From Brevundimonas sp. UBA2388 (GTDB taxonomy: Bacteria; Pseudomonadota; Alphaproteobacteria; Caulobacterales; Caulobacteraceae), in the NCBI GenBank assembly GCA_002343425.1, contig DDSO01000087.1, forward strand, positions 7,396-13,954: a stretch of DNA of 6,559 nt. The letters run 5' to 3'. This document shows, piece after piece, positions 1 through 5,824 of the stretch. The notes under the pieces are model-generated. The model was given only the letters and a program-made list of their open reading frames with translations. It was not told the origin of the DNA and ran no database searches. The first letter of the stretch is position 1. Each line of letters opens with the position of its first letter. Both the position numbers and the translations under genes were made by a program.

Positions 1-18
1 CCCCACTTCGGGGGAGGG
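1..18. repeat. Truncated C/G-rich intergenic palindrome
   Basis: The window opens with CCCC, a five-base loop (ACTTC) and GGGG, and the right arm continues as GGAGGG. A longer left arm (CCCTCCCCC) would be expected just outside the window. It lies 14 nt beyond the prfA stop codon on that gene's downstream side, so it could form a stem-loop at the transcript end or be a member of a dispersed intergenic palindrome family. No T-run is visible on either side. The element is cut by the edge, so its class cannot be decided here. Confidence 0.35.
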
Positions 19-31
19 AGAACGCGTTTCC

Positions 32-1099
32 TTATCCAAACTCCGCTTCCAGATCGGCGAGGCGCGCGGCCTGATCTTCGGCGATGAGCGCGTTCAGCAA
101 CGGATCGATGTCGCCCTCGAGGATCTGCGGCAGGCTGTGCAGGGTCAGGCCGATGCGGTGGTCGGTGACGCGGCCTTGCGGGAAATTATAGGTGCGGATG
201 CGTTCCGAGCGGTCGCCCGAGCCGACCTGGGATTTGCGTGAGTCGGAGCGGGCGTCGTCCTTGGCCTGGCGCTGCATGTCGTAGAGGCGGACGCGCAGGT
301 TCTTCATCGCCTTGTCGCGGTTCACGTGCTGCGACTTCTCCGAGGAGGTCACCACGATCCCGGACGGGAAGTGGGTGATGCGCACGGCGGAATCGGTCTT
401 GTTGACGTGCTGGCCGCCCGAGCCCGAGGCGCGGAAGGTGTCGATGCGGATGTCCTTGTCCTGGATGTCGATCTCGACATCCTCGACCTCGGGCAGGACG
501 GCGACAGTGGCGGCCGAGGTGTGGATGCGGCCGCCGGCCTCGGTGGTCGGGACGCGCTGGACGCGGTGGACGCCGCTCTCGAACTTGAGCCGGCCGAAGA
601 CGCCGTCGCCGGTGACGGTGGCGATGATCTCCTTGTAGCCGCCGGCGTCGCCCTCGGTCGCCGAGTCCAGCTCGACCTTCCAGCCGCGGGTGGAGGCGTA
701 GCGCGAGTACATGCGGAACAGGTCGCCCGCGAACAGGGCCGCCTCGTCGCCGCCGGTGCCAGCGCGGACTTCCAGCACGGCCGAGGCGTTCTCGTCAGCG
801 TCGCGCGGGGCCAGCAGCAGGGCCACGTCCCGCTCCATGTCGGGCAGGGTTTCCTTGAGGGTCTGCAGCTCGTCGGCGGCCATCTCGGCCATTTCAGGAT
901 CCGACGCCATGACCTCCAGATCGGCCATCTCGGCCCGCGTCTTCGCCAGCGCCATGACGGCGTCGGCGATGGGCTTCATCTCCGCATGCTCTTTCGAGAG
1001 GCGGACGATCTCCTGACCGTCGCTGGCCGCGCCCATGCGCGCCTCCACCTGGTGGAAGCGATCGAGCACCTGATCGAGCCGGGCCTGGGGCAGTCGCAA
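32..1099 (-). CDS. prfA: Peptide chain release factor 1 (RF1)
   Basis: Class I release factor that reads UAA and UAG in the ribosomal A site and triggers hydrolysis of peptidyl-tRNA; cytoplasmic. The 355 residues match the usual RF1 length of about 360. An N-terminal helical region (about 1-100) is followed by the core. The stop-codon-recognition tripeptide is P184-T185-T186 in [14 protein letters not shown], which has the PxT form of RF1 rather than the SPF of RF2. The catalytic G228-G229-Q230 sits in [17 protein letters not shown]230 is the residue that PrmC methylates in this family. The start used is TTG at 1099 ([10 protein letters not shown]), which gives a normal N-terminus; a GAGG lies 10 nt upstream and no nearby ATG serves. 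The gene ends in TAA. prmC often follows prfA, but only 31 bp are visible beyond the stop. Family identity is certain; the exact start is less so. Confidence 0.97.
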   Translation of the reverse strand: MRLPQARLDQVLDRFHQVEARMGAASDGQEIVRLSKEHAEMKPIADAVMALAKTRAEMADLEVMASDPEMAEMAADELQTLKETLPDMERDVALLLAPRDADENASAVLEVRAGTGGDEAALFAGDLFRMYSRYASTRGWKVELDSATEGDAGGYKEIIATVTGDGVFGRLKFESGVHRVQRVPTTEAGGRIHTSAATVAVLPEVEDVEIDIQDKDIRIDTFRASGSGGQHVNKTDSAVRITHFPSGIVVTSSEKSQHVNRDKAMKNLRVRLYDMQRQAKDDARSDSRKSQVGSGDRSERIRTYNFPQGRVTDHRIGLTLHSLPQILEGDIDPLLNALIAEDQAARLADLEAEFG

Positions 1100-1183
1100 G
1101 GGGGAAGCGCCTCTTCAAAACGGGAGGCGGTGTTTACTCCGACGGACGCGGCCCTGTCGATGCGGCGCGGCGATGGCGTGATC

Positions 1184-1198
1184 GTGACCGGGCGTCAC
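1184..1198. promoter_or_regulatory. Dyad GTGAC-N5-GTCAC in divergent promoter region
   Basis: The roughly 165-bp gap between the divergent starts of prfA (1099, minus) and the response regulator (1265, plus) must hold both promoters unless prfA is transcribed from elsewhere. Within it, GTGAC (1184-1188) and GTCAC (1194-1198) form a perfect 5-bp inverted repeat around CGGGC. On the minus strand the right arm reads GTGACGC, one base from the alphaproteobacterial -35 consensus TTGACG(C/G), but no good -10 follows. A second small hairpin, GGCC-GTCA-GGCC, is at 1201-1212. These are suggestive only; arms this short are common by chance in GC-rich DNA. Confidence 0.2.
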
Positions 1199-1264
1199 AA
1201 GGCCGTCAGGCCGGTTTCGCAAGGCGGGCCGGGACCCTAGCTGGACGGTGGAACTGGAGGGCGC

Positions 1265-1894
1265 ATGTTTGATGGAACGCTGACAAGGACACGGGACGAA
1301 GGGGCCGATCTGGTCAGGCTGAGGCGGTTGTACGACGGCCTGCTGGACCCGCGTCCGACGGAGATTTCAGCGGAGGCGCGCGGCGATCTGGAAGCCATGG
1401 CGCGGATTTTCGACCTCGACGGCGACCGGCCGCCGGCAGAGGTATGGCGCGACCTGCGCGCGGTGCTGACGCGACAGGCGGTCCCGGCCCATCAGGCGGA
1501 CGACGGTCAGATCCCGACCACGTCGCCGCTGACCATCATGGTGGTCGAGGATGATCCGCTCATGGCGGCGGACCTGATGGATGTGCTGGTCGAGGCGGGT
1601 CACGGCGTGGTCGGTCCCTTTTCGGACCCGGCGGCCGCAACGACGGCGGCGGGTCTGCACGCGGTCGATCTTGCGCTGGTCGACATCAACCTGATCGGAG
1701 AGGGAGACGGCGTCGCCCTGGCCCGGACGCTGACGGAGACCTGGGGCGTGCCGGTGATGTTCCTGTCGGGCGACGTGGCCGCTGCAGCGCGCCATGCGCG
1801 GCTGGCGACGGCCCTCGTGCTCAAGCCCTACGGTCGCCGGGACGTACTGACGGCGATCGCGCGGGCGGTCGACCGCGGCGCGGTCGCGGCCTGA
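1265..1894 (+). CDS. Response regulator, C-terminal receiver, no recognised output domain
   Basis: Phosphoacceptor protein of a two-component system, 209 residues, cytoplasmic. The receiver occupies about residues 89-205. It shows the acidic pocket E95-D96-D97 (VVEDDP), the phosphoacceptor D140 (LALVDINL), the switch serine S168 (MFLSGD) and the conserved lysine K187 (LVLKPY), so it should be phosphorylatable. Residues 1-88 are charged and probably helical (about 14-24, 35-50, 57-70) with a loose linker at 72-88; I recognise no domain there, and no DNA-binding or enzymatic output follows the receiver. The ATG at 1265 has a strong Shine-Dalgarno, CTGGAGG, 4 nt upstream. It is divergent from prfA, and a TSUP permease gene follows 64 nt downstream in the same direction. 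No histidine kinase is in the window. It may act through protein-protein contact, as an orphan CheY-like regulator. Confidence 0.88.
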   Translation: MFDGTLTRTRDEGADLVRLRRLYDGLLDPRPTEISAEARGDLEAMARIFDLDGDRPPAEVWRDLRAVLTRQAVPAHQADDGQIPTTSPLTIMVVEDDPLMAADLMDVLVEAGHGVVGPFSDPAAATTAAGLHAVDLALVDINLIGEGDGVALARTLTETWGVPVMFLSGDVAAAARHARLATALVLKPYGRRDVLTAIARAVDRGAVAA

Positions 1895-1914
1895 CCGCGC
1901 AACCAATATTCTGA

Positions 1915-1924
1915 CAAAGCTTTG
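1915..1924. repeat. 10-bp palindrome CAAAGCTTTG in the regulator-permease gap
   Basis: Perfect palindrome centred on AGCT in the 64-bp spacer between the response regulator stop (1894) and the permease start (1959). This spacer is the most AT-rich stretch nearby and could hold a promoter or operator for the permease gene. I see no matching -35/-10 pair and no terminator-like GC stem with a T-run. A chance origin is quite possible. Confidence 0.2.
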
Positions 1925-1958
1925 CTTTCGATGGGCCACGGTGTTTCAGATCGACTGA

Positions 1959-2738
1959 ATGGAAACCTTCCTGCTGTTTTTCGTGGTCGGAGCCCTGGCC
2001 CAGTCGGTCGATGGGGCGCTGGGCATGGCCTATGGGGTGATCTCGTCCTCGGTGCTGCTGGCGCTCGGCGTGCCGCCGGCCATGGCGTCGGCCAGCGTGC
2101 ATGGAGCGGAGGTCTTCACCACCGCGGCCTCGGCGGGCAGCCACGTCTGGCACAAGAATGTCGACTGGAGGCTGCTGACGCCGCTGGCGCTGGCCGGGGT
2201 GATCGGCGGCTGCATCGGCGCCTATGTCCTGACCGGGATCCAGGGCGACGTCATCAAGCCCTTCATCGTCGCCTATCTGGCGGTGATCGGCGCCTACATC
2301 GTCTGGCGCGCCGGCCATGACATCAAGCCCCGGCGCCTGCCGTCATGGCTTATGGCGCCGACAGGGGCGGTCGGCGGCTTCCTCGACGCGGTGGGCGGCG
2401 GCGGGTGGGGGCCTACGGTGTCATCGACCCTGGTCGCGGCGGGACAGGAGCCGCGGCGCGCGATCGGGACCGTCAACACGGCCGAGTTCTTTCTGACGGT
2501 CGCCATCAGCGCGACCTTCGTCTGGGCCCTGATCACGGGTCACTGGGCCGAGGCGGGCGCGCTCGAGCATCATGCGGCCGCGGTGGGCGGACTGGTCGCG
2601 GGGGGCCTGCTCGCGGCGCCGTTCGCGGGCATCATCACCAAACGGGTGCCGAGAAAGGTGCTGACCTATGCGGTCGGCATTCTGCTGCTGGCCCTGGCGT
2701 CGTTCCAGGGGTTGCAGCTGGCGGGCGTGCTGGGTTGA
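1959..2738 (+). CDS. Sulfite exporter TauE/SafE (TSUP) family permease
   Basis: Polytopic inner-membrane protein of 259 residues, a typical TSUP (formerly DUF81) length. Family members move sulfite, sulfoacetate and other small organic or sulfur anions; the substrate cannot be read from sequence. About 7-8 hydrophobic segments are visible: roughly 2-14, 24-38, 72-92, 100-117, 130-146, 172-192, 206-226 and 233-254. The two-fold family repeat is clear: residues 11-62 (SVDGALGMAYGVISSSVLL...GVPPAMASASVHGAEVFTTAAS) match 137-188 (FLDAVGGGGWGPTVSSTLV...GQEPRRAIGTVNTAEFFLTVAIS), with paired acidic residues D18/D143 and E51/E176. The ATG at 1959 preserves the first membrane segment but has no clear Shine-Dalgarno; the next in-frame ATG (2025) would cut into it. 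No cysteine or sulfate-assimilation gene is nearby to suggest a role. It follows the response regulator by 64 nt and may be co-transcribed. Confidence 0.9.
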   Translation: METFLLFFVVGALAQSVDGALGMAYGVISSSVLLALGVPPAMASASVHGAEVFTTAASAGSHVWHKNVDWRLLTPLALAGVIGGCIGAYVLTGIQGDVIKPFIVAYLAVIGAYIVWRAGHDIKPRRLPSWLMAPTGAVGGFLDAVGGGGWGPTVSSTLVAAGQEPRRAIGTVNTAEFFLTVAISATFVWALITGHWAEAGALEHHAAAVGGLVAGGLLAAPFAGIITKRVPRKVLTYAVGILLLALASFQGLQLAGVLG

Positions 2739-2741
2739 TCA
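2736..2741. other. Abutting convergent stop codons in a TGATCA palindrome
   Basis: The permease TGA (2736-2738, plus) and the GST TGA (read as TCA at 2739-2741, minus) sit side by side with no intergenic base and together form the palindrome TGATCA. No terminator can therefore lie between these convergent genes; each transcript must end inside the other's coding region or run antisense into it. Confidence 0.9.
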
Positions 2742-3335
2742 GCCCGGCCGGGTTTCGGCAAAGCTGGGGCGAGCCTCCAGCGCGGCCTGAAGCGCGACCA
2801 GTCCGGGTCGGCCGGTCGCGAGGTCGAAGTCGGGATGCCGGAAGCCGATCCACGTCACGGCGACGCCGGCGGTGATGACGCCCATGTCCAGCCGGGCCGG
2901 ATCGGGACGCGCGGCCTCCAGCGCATCGAGGGCGCGGCCCATGTTCGTGGTCCAGCGGGCGATCCATGACGGCGACCGCTCGTCCTCCGGCCGACGCAGC
3001 TCGAGCAGCAGTTTGACGCCCATCTCCAGCGCCTGGTTGCCCAGGGTCTCAAGCCGGCGGACCCGCAGCCGCTCCGCCCCGTCGGCGGGCAGCAGGCGTG
3101 GGCCGTCGCCCAGGGCGTCGAGATAGTCGCAGATCACCGGACTGTCGTTGAGCGGCAGGCCGTCCTCAGCGATCAGTGTTGGCACCTGCACGACCGGATT
3201 GGACGCCAGTAATTCCGGGGCGTTGGCGTAGGGATCGACCGCGATCTCCTCGATCCGGCCGATCAGCCCCTTCTCGCGGGCCACGATCCGGCATTTGCGG
3301 GCGAAGGGGGACGGGGCGGTGATGTAGAGTTTCAT
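2739..3335 (-). CDS. Glutathione S-transferase family protein (YibF-like)
   Basis: Cytosolic GST-fold protein of 198 residues. The N-terminal thioredoxin-like domain (about 1-78) begins MKLYITAPSPFARKCRIVAREKG, with S9-P10-F11 where bacterial GSTs bind or activate the thiol. V51-P52 supplies the family cis-proline (VPTL) and D64-S65 (NDSPVICDYLDAL) the gamma-glutamyl binding motif. An all-helical C-terminal domain follows (about 86-198), ending SFAETRPG. The overall layout, including the LRVRRLETLGNQALEMG helix and the tail, resembles E. coli YibF (about 202 residues), a GST of unknown substrate. The ATG at 3335 lies 2 nt after the ispG stop (TGAGCATG on the minus strand) with only a weak GAG upstream, so translation is probably coupled to ispG. 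The actual thiol substrate or redox role is not predictable. Confidence 0.93.
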   Translation of the reverse strand: MKLYITAPSPFARKCRIVAREKGLIGRIEEIAVDPYANAPELLASNPVVQVPTLIAEDGLPLNDSPVICDYLDALGDGPRLLPADGAERLRVRRLETLGNQALEMGVKLLLELRRPEDERSPSWIARWTTNMGRALDALEAARPDPARLDMGVITAGVAVTWIGFRHPDFDLATGRPGLVALQAALEARPSFAETRPG

Positions 3336-3337
3336 GC

Positions 3338-4489
3338 TCACTCGGCGGCGACGAGGGGTTTGACTTCTGCGGCCTTGCGCGCGGCGTCCAGTTCGGCGGC
3401 CTTGGCTTCGACCAGTTCGACGATGTGGTCGACCATGCCGTCGTTGTGCTGTTTGTGGGCCATCCTGCCGTTGACATAGACCATGCCCGAGCCGGCCCCG
3501 CCGCCCGTGAAGCCGACGTCCGTGTACAGAGCTTCGCCCGGACCGTTGACGACGCAGCCGATGATCGACAGCGACATGGGCGTGGTCACATGGGCCAGCC
3601 GCTCCTCGAGAATGCCTACGGTCTCGATGACGTTGAAGCCCTGACGCGCGCAGGAGGGGCAGGCGATGATGTTGACGCCGCGGTGGCGCAGGCCGAGCGA
3701 TTTGAGGATGTCGAACCCGACCTTGATCTCCTCCACCGGGTCGGCGGCGAGGCTGACCCGGATGGTGTCGCCGATGCCGGCCCAGAGCATGTTGCCCAGC
3801 CCGATGGCGGACTTGATCGTGCCCGAACGCAGGGGGCCGGCTTCGGTCACGCCGAGGTGCAGGGGGCAGTCGATGGCCTCGGCCAGCTGCTGGTAGGCGG
3901 CGACGGTCAGGAAGGGGTCGGACGCCTTCACCGAGATCTTGAACTCGTGGAAGTCGTGGTCCTGCAGGATGCGGGCGTGGTTGAGAGCGGACTCGACCAT
4001 GGCCTCGGGGCAGGGCTCGCCGTACTTCTCGAGCAGCTCCTTCTCGAGCGAGCCGGCGTTGACGCCGATGCGCATGGAGCAGCCGTGGTCGCGCGCGGCC
4101 TGGATGACGTCGCGGATGCGATCGGCCGAGCCGATATTGCCGGGATTGATGCGCAGGCAGGCGGCGCCGGCCTGGGCGGCCTCGATGCCGCGCTTGTAGT
4201 GAAAATGGATGTCGGCGACGAGCGGGACGCGGGACTCGCGGGCGATGGTCCGGAAGGCGACCGTCGAGGCCTCGTCGGGGCAGGAGACGCGGACGATGTC
4301 GGCGCCGGCCTCTTCCAGCTGGCGGATCTGGTCCAGCGTGGCTGCCGCGTCGGAGGTCGGCGTATTGGTCATCGACTGGACCGTGATCGGCGCATCGCCG
4401 CCCACGGGGACGTTGCCCACCATGATCTGGCGGCTCTTGCGGCGCTCGATGTGGCGCCACGGACGGACGTGGGAAAGGTCAGAGCTCAT
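3338..4489 (-). CDS. ispG: 4-hydroxy-3-methylbut-2-en-1-yl diphosphate synthase (IspG/GcpE)
   Basis: Penultimate enzyme of the MEP pathway: reductively converts 2-C-methyl-D-erythritol 2,4-cyclodiphosphate to HMBPP using a [4Fe-4S] cluster; cytoplasmic. The 383-residue protein has the N-terminal TIM-barrel (about 15-265; [44 protein letters not shown]) and the C-terminal Fe-S domain. Cluster ligands are C277 and C280 (ACPSC), C312 (GCVVNGPGE) and E319, with the same spacing as C270, C273, C305 and E312 of the E. coli enzyme. It is the short bacterial form, without the plant/chlamydial insert. The ATG at 4489 is the only good start near the conserved [13 protein letters not shown] segment, yet no Shine-Dalgarno precedes it; it may be leaderless. 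It lies 55 bp downstream of rodZ, and the GST gene follows 2 nt after its stop. Confidence 0.98.
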   Translation of the reverse strand: MSSDLSHVRPWRHIERRKSRQIMVGNVPVGGDAPITVQSMTNTPTSDAAATLDQIRQLEEAGADIVRVSCPDEASTVAFRTIARESRVPLVADIHFHYKRGIEAAQAGAACLRINPGNIGSADRIRDVIQAARDHGCSMRIGVNAGSLEKELLEKYGEPCPEAMVESALNHARILQDHDFHEFKISVKASDPFLTVAAYQQLAEAIDCPLHLGVTEAGPLRSGTIKSAIGLGNMLWAGIGDTIRVSLAADPVEEIKVGFDILKSLGLRHRGVNIIACPSCARQGFNVIETVGILEERLAHVTTPMSLSIIGCVVNGPGEALYTDVGFTGGGAGSGMVYVNGRMAHKQHNDGMVDHIVELVEAKAAELDAARKAAEVKPLVAAE

Positions 4490-4544
4490 TTGCGCGCAAC
4501 ATAGGGCGTCGATTGCGGCATGGCCACGACCCGAAGCGTCGCAA
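4490..4544 (-). promoter_or_regulatory. rodZ-ispG intergenic region: clustered TTGCG/CGCAA and possible leaderless ispG promoter
   Basis: This 55-bp gap holds TTGCG at 4490-4494 and 4513-4517 and CGCAA at 4495-4499 and 4540-4544. The first pair fuses into the perfect palindrome TTGCGCGCAA (4490-4499), touching the ispG ATG. The outer pair extends to a 7-bp inverted repeat, GATTGCG (4511-4517) with CGCAATC (4540-4546), overlapping the rodZ stop codon. On the minus strand TATGTT (4498-4503) resembles a -10 box 8 nt before the ATG, and TGGCCA 17 nt further upstream matches 4 of 6 bases of TTGACA. That geometry would start the mRNA almost at the ATG. The repeats are seen directly; promoter and operator roles are inference. 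Confidence 0.35.
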
Positions 4545-5630
4545 TCAGCCGTCGGTCGAGGTCGCCATCGCCGTCTGGACTGTCGCGGCGCGGGCCTGGG
4601 CCTCAGCCTGGGCGGCCTGGGTCCGGGCCGCGACCTCGGCAGCGGCCTGACGGGCCAGGGTCTGGGCGCGGGTGTTGAGCTGGCTGAGCGGCGTCTGCTC
4701 GGCCGTCAGCGTGCCGCCATGCTCGCCGTTCAGATAGACGTCGAAGTCCGAGAAATGGCTGGAGACGTCCACAACAGCGGCCACACCGGCCGGGGCGCGC
4801 CAGGCGTCTCCGGCGGCCAGCTGGCGGGCGAACAGGACGCGGCCATCGGACATGCGGACCACGAGGCTGGCGGCCTTGCGGGCCTGGATCACCACCTGGG
4901 AAGCATTGGCCGAGGCGCCATAGATGGCGCCGCGGGGGTTGAAGGCCCGCTGCACCGGCGGCGCGCCGGCGGTGGCGGCGGCGACAGCTTCCGGCGAGGC
5001 CGGGTCGACGCCGGTCAGCTCGGCCTCGAGACCGGGCGTGATGTAGAGGGCCGGAATGGTCTGGTCAGGCGGCGCGGGGCGCGGCGCGGTCAGGCTCAGG
5101 GCGGCGGGCTGGCCGGGCACGGCGCCCAGGGTCCAGCTTTCGGGAATGGCGGCGAGGTCGGACGGCTGGGGCGCACGCATCAGGCTGACACGCTGGAAGA
5201 CGTTCCAGCCGACGACGGCTATGACGAGCGCAAGGCCGGCGGCGATCAGGCGGGGCGAATAGCGGCGGACTTCCTCGAAGGCCACGCCGACGGGGGCCTG
5301 GAGCGGCACCGAGGGGTCCGGGCTTTCACGCTTGAACCGCTCGACCGCGAGCTGTTCGTCGAGGCCCAGCGAGCCGGCGTAGGCGCGGACATAGCCGATG
5401 GAGAAGACGCGGTTGGGCAGGGTCGAGAAGTCGTTCTGCTCCAGCGCGGTCAGATAGCGCGACGGAACGCGGGTGATGCTGGACAGTTCGGCCAGCGAGC
5501 GGCCGGAGTGTTCGCGGGCGATCCGCAAGCCATCGCCGAGAGTCGGAGCATCGGTGACGGAAGGAACCACATCCTTCCAGTCTGGATGAGCCTTGAGCTC
5601 CTGGGAGGTTCCCCCCGTATCCAGCGCCAT
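4545..5630 (-). CDS. rodZ: RodZ-like cytoskeleton/morphogenesis protein (HTH-TM-DUF4115)
   Basis: Bitopic inner-membrane protein that in characterised bacteria links MreB filaments to the elongation machinery and so controls rod shape. From the ATG at 5630 it is 361 residues. Domains: a cytoplasmic Xre-like HTH_25 (about 31-99; [48 protein letters not shown]), a basic stretch (RRYSPR), one membrane helix (about 127-144; [15 protein letters not shown]), a Pro/Ala-rich periplasmic linker (about 150-240), a DUF4115 beta domain (about 244-309; [22 protein letters not shown]), and an Ala/Gln-rich, probably helical tail (about 320-354). The frame stays open to an ATG at 5768 (407 residues; other ATGs at 5705, 5681, 5675). 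I prefer 5630 because codons upstream lose the strong G/C third-position bias, the extra residues look unstructured, and AGG lies just before this ATG. Family assignment is firm; the start is open. Confidence 0.9.
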   Translation of the reverse strand: MALDTGGTSQELKAHPDWKDVVPSVTDAPTLGDGLRIAREHSGRSLAELSSITRVPSRYLTALEQNDFSTLPNRVFSIGYVRAYAGSLGLDEQLAVERFKRESPDPSVPLQAPVGVAFEEVRRYSPRLIAAGLALVIAVVGWNVFQRVSLMRAPQPSDLAAIPESWTLGAVPGQPAALSLTAPRPAPPDQTIPALYITPGLEAELTGVDPASPEAVAAATAGAPPVQRAFNPRGAIYGASANASQVVIQARKAASLVVRMSDGRVLFARQLAAGDAWRAPAGVAAVVDVSSHFSDFDVYLNGEHGGTLTAEQTPLSQLNTRAQTLARQAAAEVAARTQAAQAEAQARAATVQTAMATSTDG

Positions 5631-5754
5631 TACGCCTGACCCCACACTCTGCGCGCGCGAGGGTTCCTCACGCATCGCCATACTCGAACCCGTGGCCTGT
5701 ATCATATCGGGATGACAGCCCGGACCTGCCCCCGCAGACCACCACGTTCCGGCT

Positions 5755-5763
5755 TGTGGATAA
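5755..5763 (-). promoter_or_regulatory. Consensus DnaA box (TTATCCACA) upstream of rodZ
   Basis: On the minus strand the sequence is TTATCCACA, an exact match to the high-affinity R-type DnaA box; the plus strand reads TGTGGATAA. It lies 125 bp upstream of the preferred rodZ ATG. By simple counting a given 9-mer is expected on either strand about 0.05 times in a window this size, and less often in such GC-rich DNA. I see no second good box nearby, so this is not an origin; if functional, it would be a DnaA-dependent regulatory site. If rodZ really starts at 5768, the box would instead lie within its first codons. Confidence 0.5.
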
Positions 5764-5796
5764 CTCATTAGAGCCGCCCGATCAACGATTTGTTAG

Positions 5797-5823
5797 CCAT
5801 CCCGACGTGTCGGACCGGGACGG
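5797..5823 (-). other. Hairpin directly after ptsP
   Basis: On the minus strand CCGTCCCG and CGGGATGG (8 bp including one G-U pair) can form a stem around an 11-nt loop, starting one base after the ptsP TGA. No U-run follows (the next bases are CTAACAAATCG), so it is not a standard intrinsic terminator. It could protect the ptsP mRNA 3' end or only partly separate ptsP from rodZ. Confidence 0.3.
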
Positions 5824-5824
5824 T

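Larger units (their letters stand above)
5631..5824 (-). promoter_or_regulatory. ptsP-rodZ intergenic/leader region
   Basis: About 194 bp between the ptsP stop and the preferred rodZ start. Although open in the rodZ frame up to 5768, its third codon positions are only about half G/C, unlike the genes around it, so it reads as leader rather than coding DNA. It contains a consensus DnaA box (5755-5763), a hairpin just after ptsP (5797-5823), and TCTAAT on the minus strand (5767-5772), which matches 5 of 6 bases of TATAAT but lacks a convincing -35. If TCTAAT is a true -10 element, transcription would start near 5760, inside the DnaA box, and translation from 5768 would be impossible. Confidence 0.4.

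Noticed and set aside
326..1240. Long plus-strand open frame of about 304 codons opposite prfA
   Set aside because: It is antisense to a certain prfA gene, is Asp/Gly/Val/Ala-repetitive as expected from the reverse of GC-rich codons, and has no recognisable domain.
1250..1254. GGAAC as an ECF sigma -35 element before the response regulator
   Set aside because: No CGTT follows at 16-17 nt, and the site overlaps the ribosome binding region, so the promoter geometry fails.
1265..1894. PhyR-type general stress regulator
   Set aside because: PhyR also has a C-terminal receiver, but its N-terminal sigma-factor-like domain is longer. The 88 residues here show no sigma-like regions, and no nepR or ecfG gene is adjacent.
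2739..4460. Apparent 573-residue fusion ending in the GST
   Set aside because: Only the last 198 residues, from the ATG at 3335, are real protein. The upstream part is an out-of-frame reading of ispG rich in Arg, Pro and His, and ispG itself is intact in another frame.
3425..4504. Long plus-strand open frame of about 359 codons opposite ispG
   Set aside because: Antisense to ispG, with low-complexity Asp/Ala/Val/Gly composition and no family resemblance; a codon-bias shadow.
4209..5639. Plus-strand open frame of about 476 codons opposite ispG and rodZ
   Set aside because: It spans two real minus-strand genes and their gap, and its translation is Arg/Gly/Ala-rich without motifs.
5650..5659. 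Alternating GC tract in the rodZ leader as a Z-DNA or special structural element
   Set aside because: Too short, and expected by chance in DNA of this GC content.
5755..5763. Replication origin
   Set aside because: A single DnaA box with no box cluster, no AT-rich unwinding region and no origin-linked genes nearby.
5797..5823. Intrinsic terminator of ptsP
   Set aside because: The stem is present but no U-tract follows, so it is recorded only as a hairpin.
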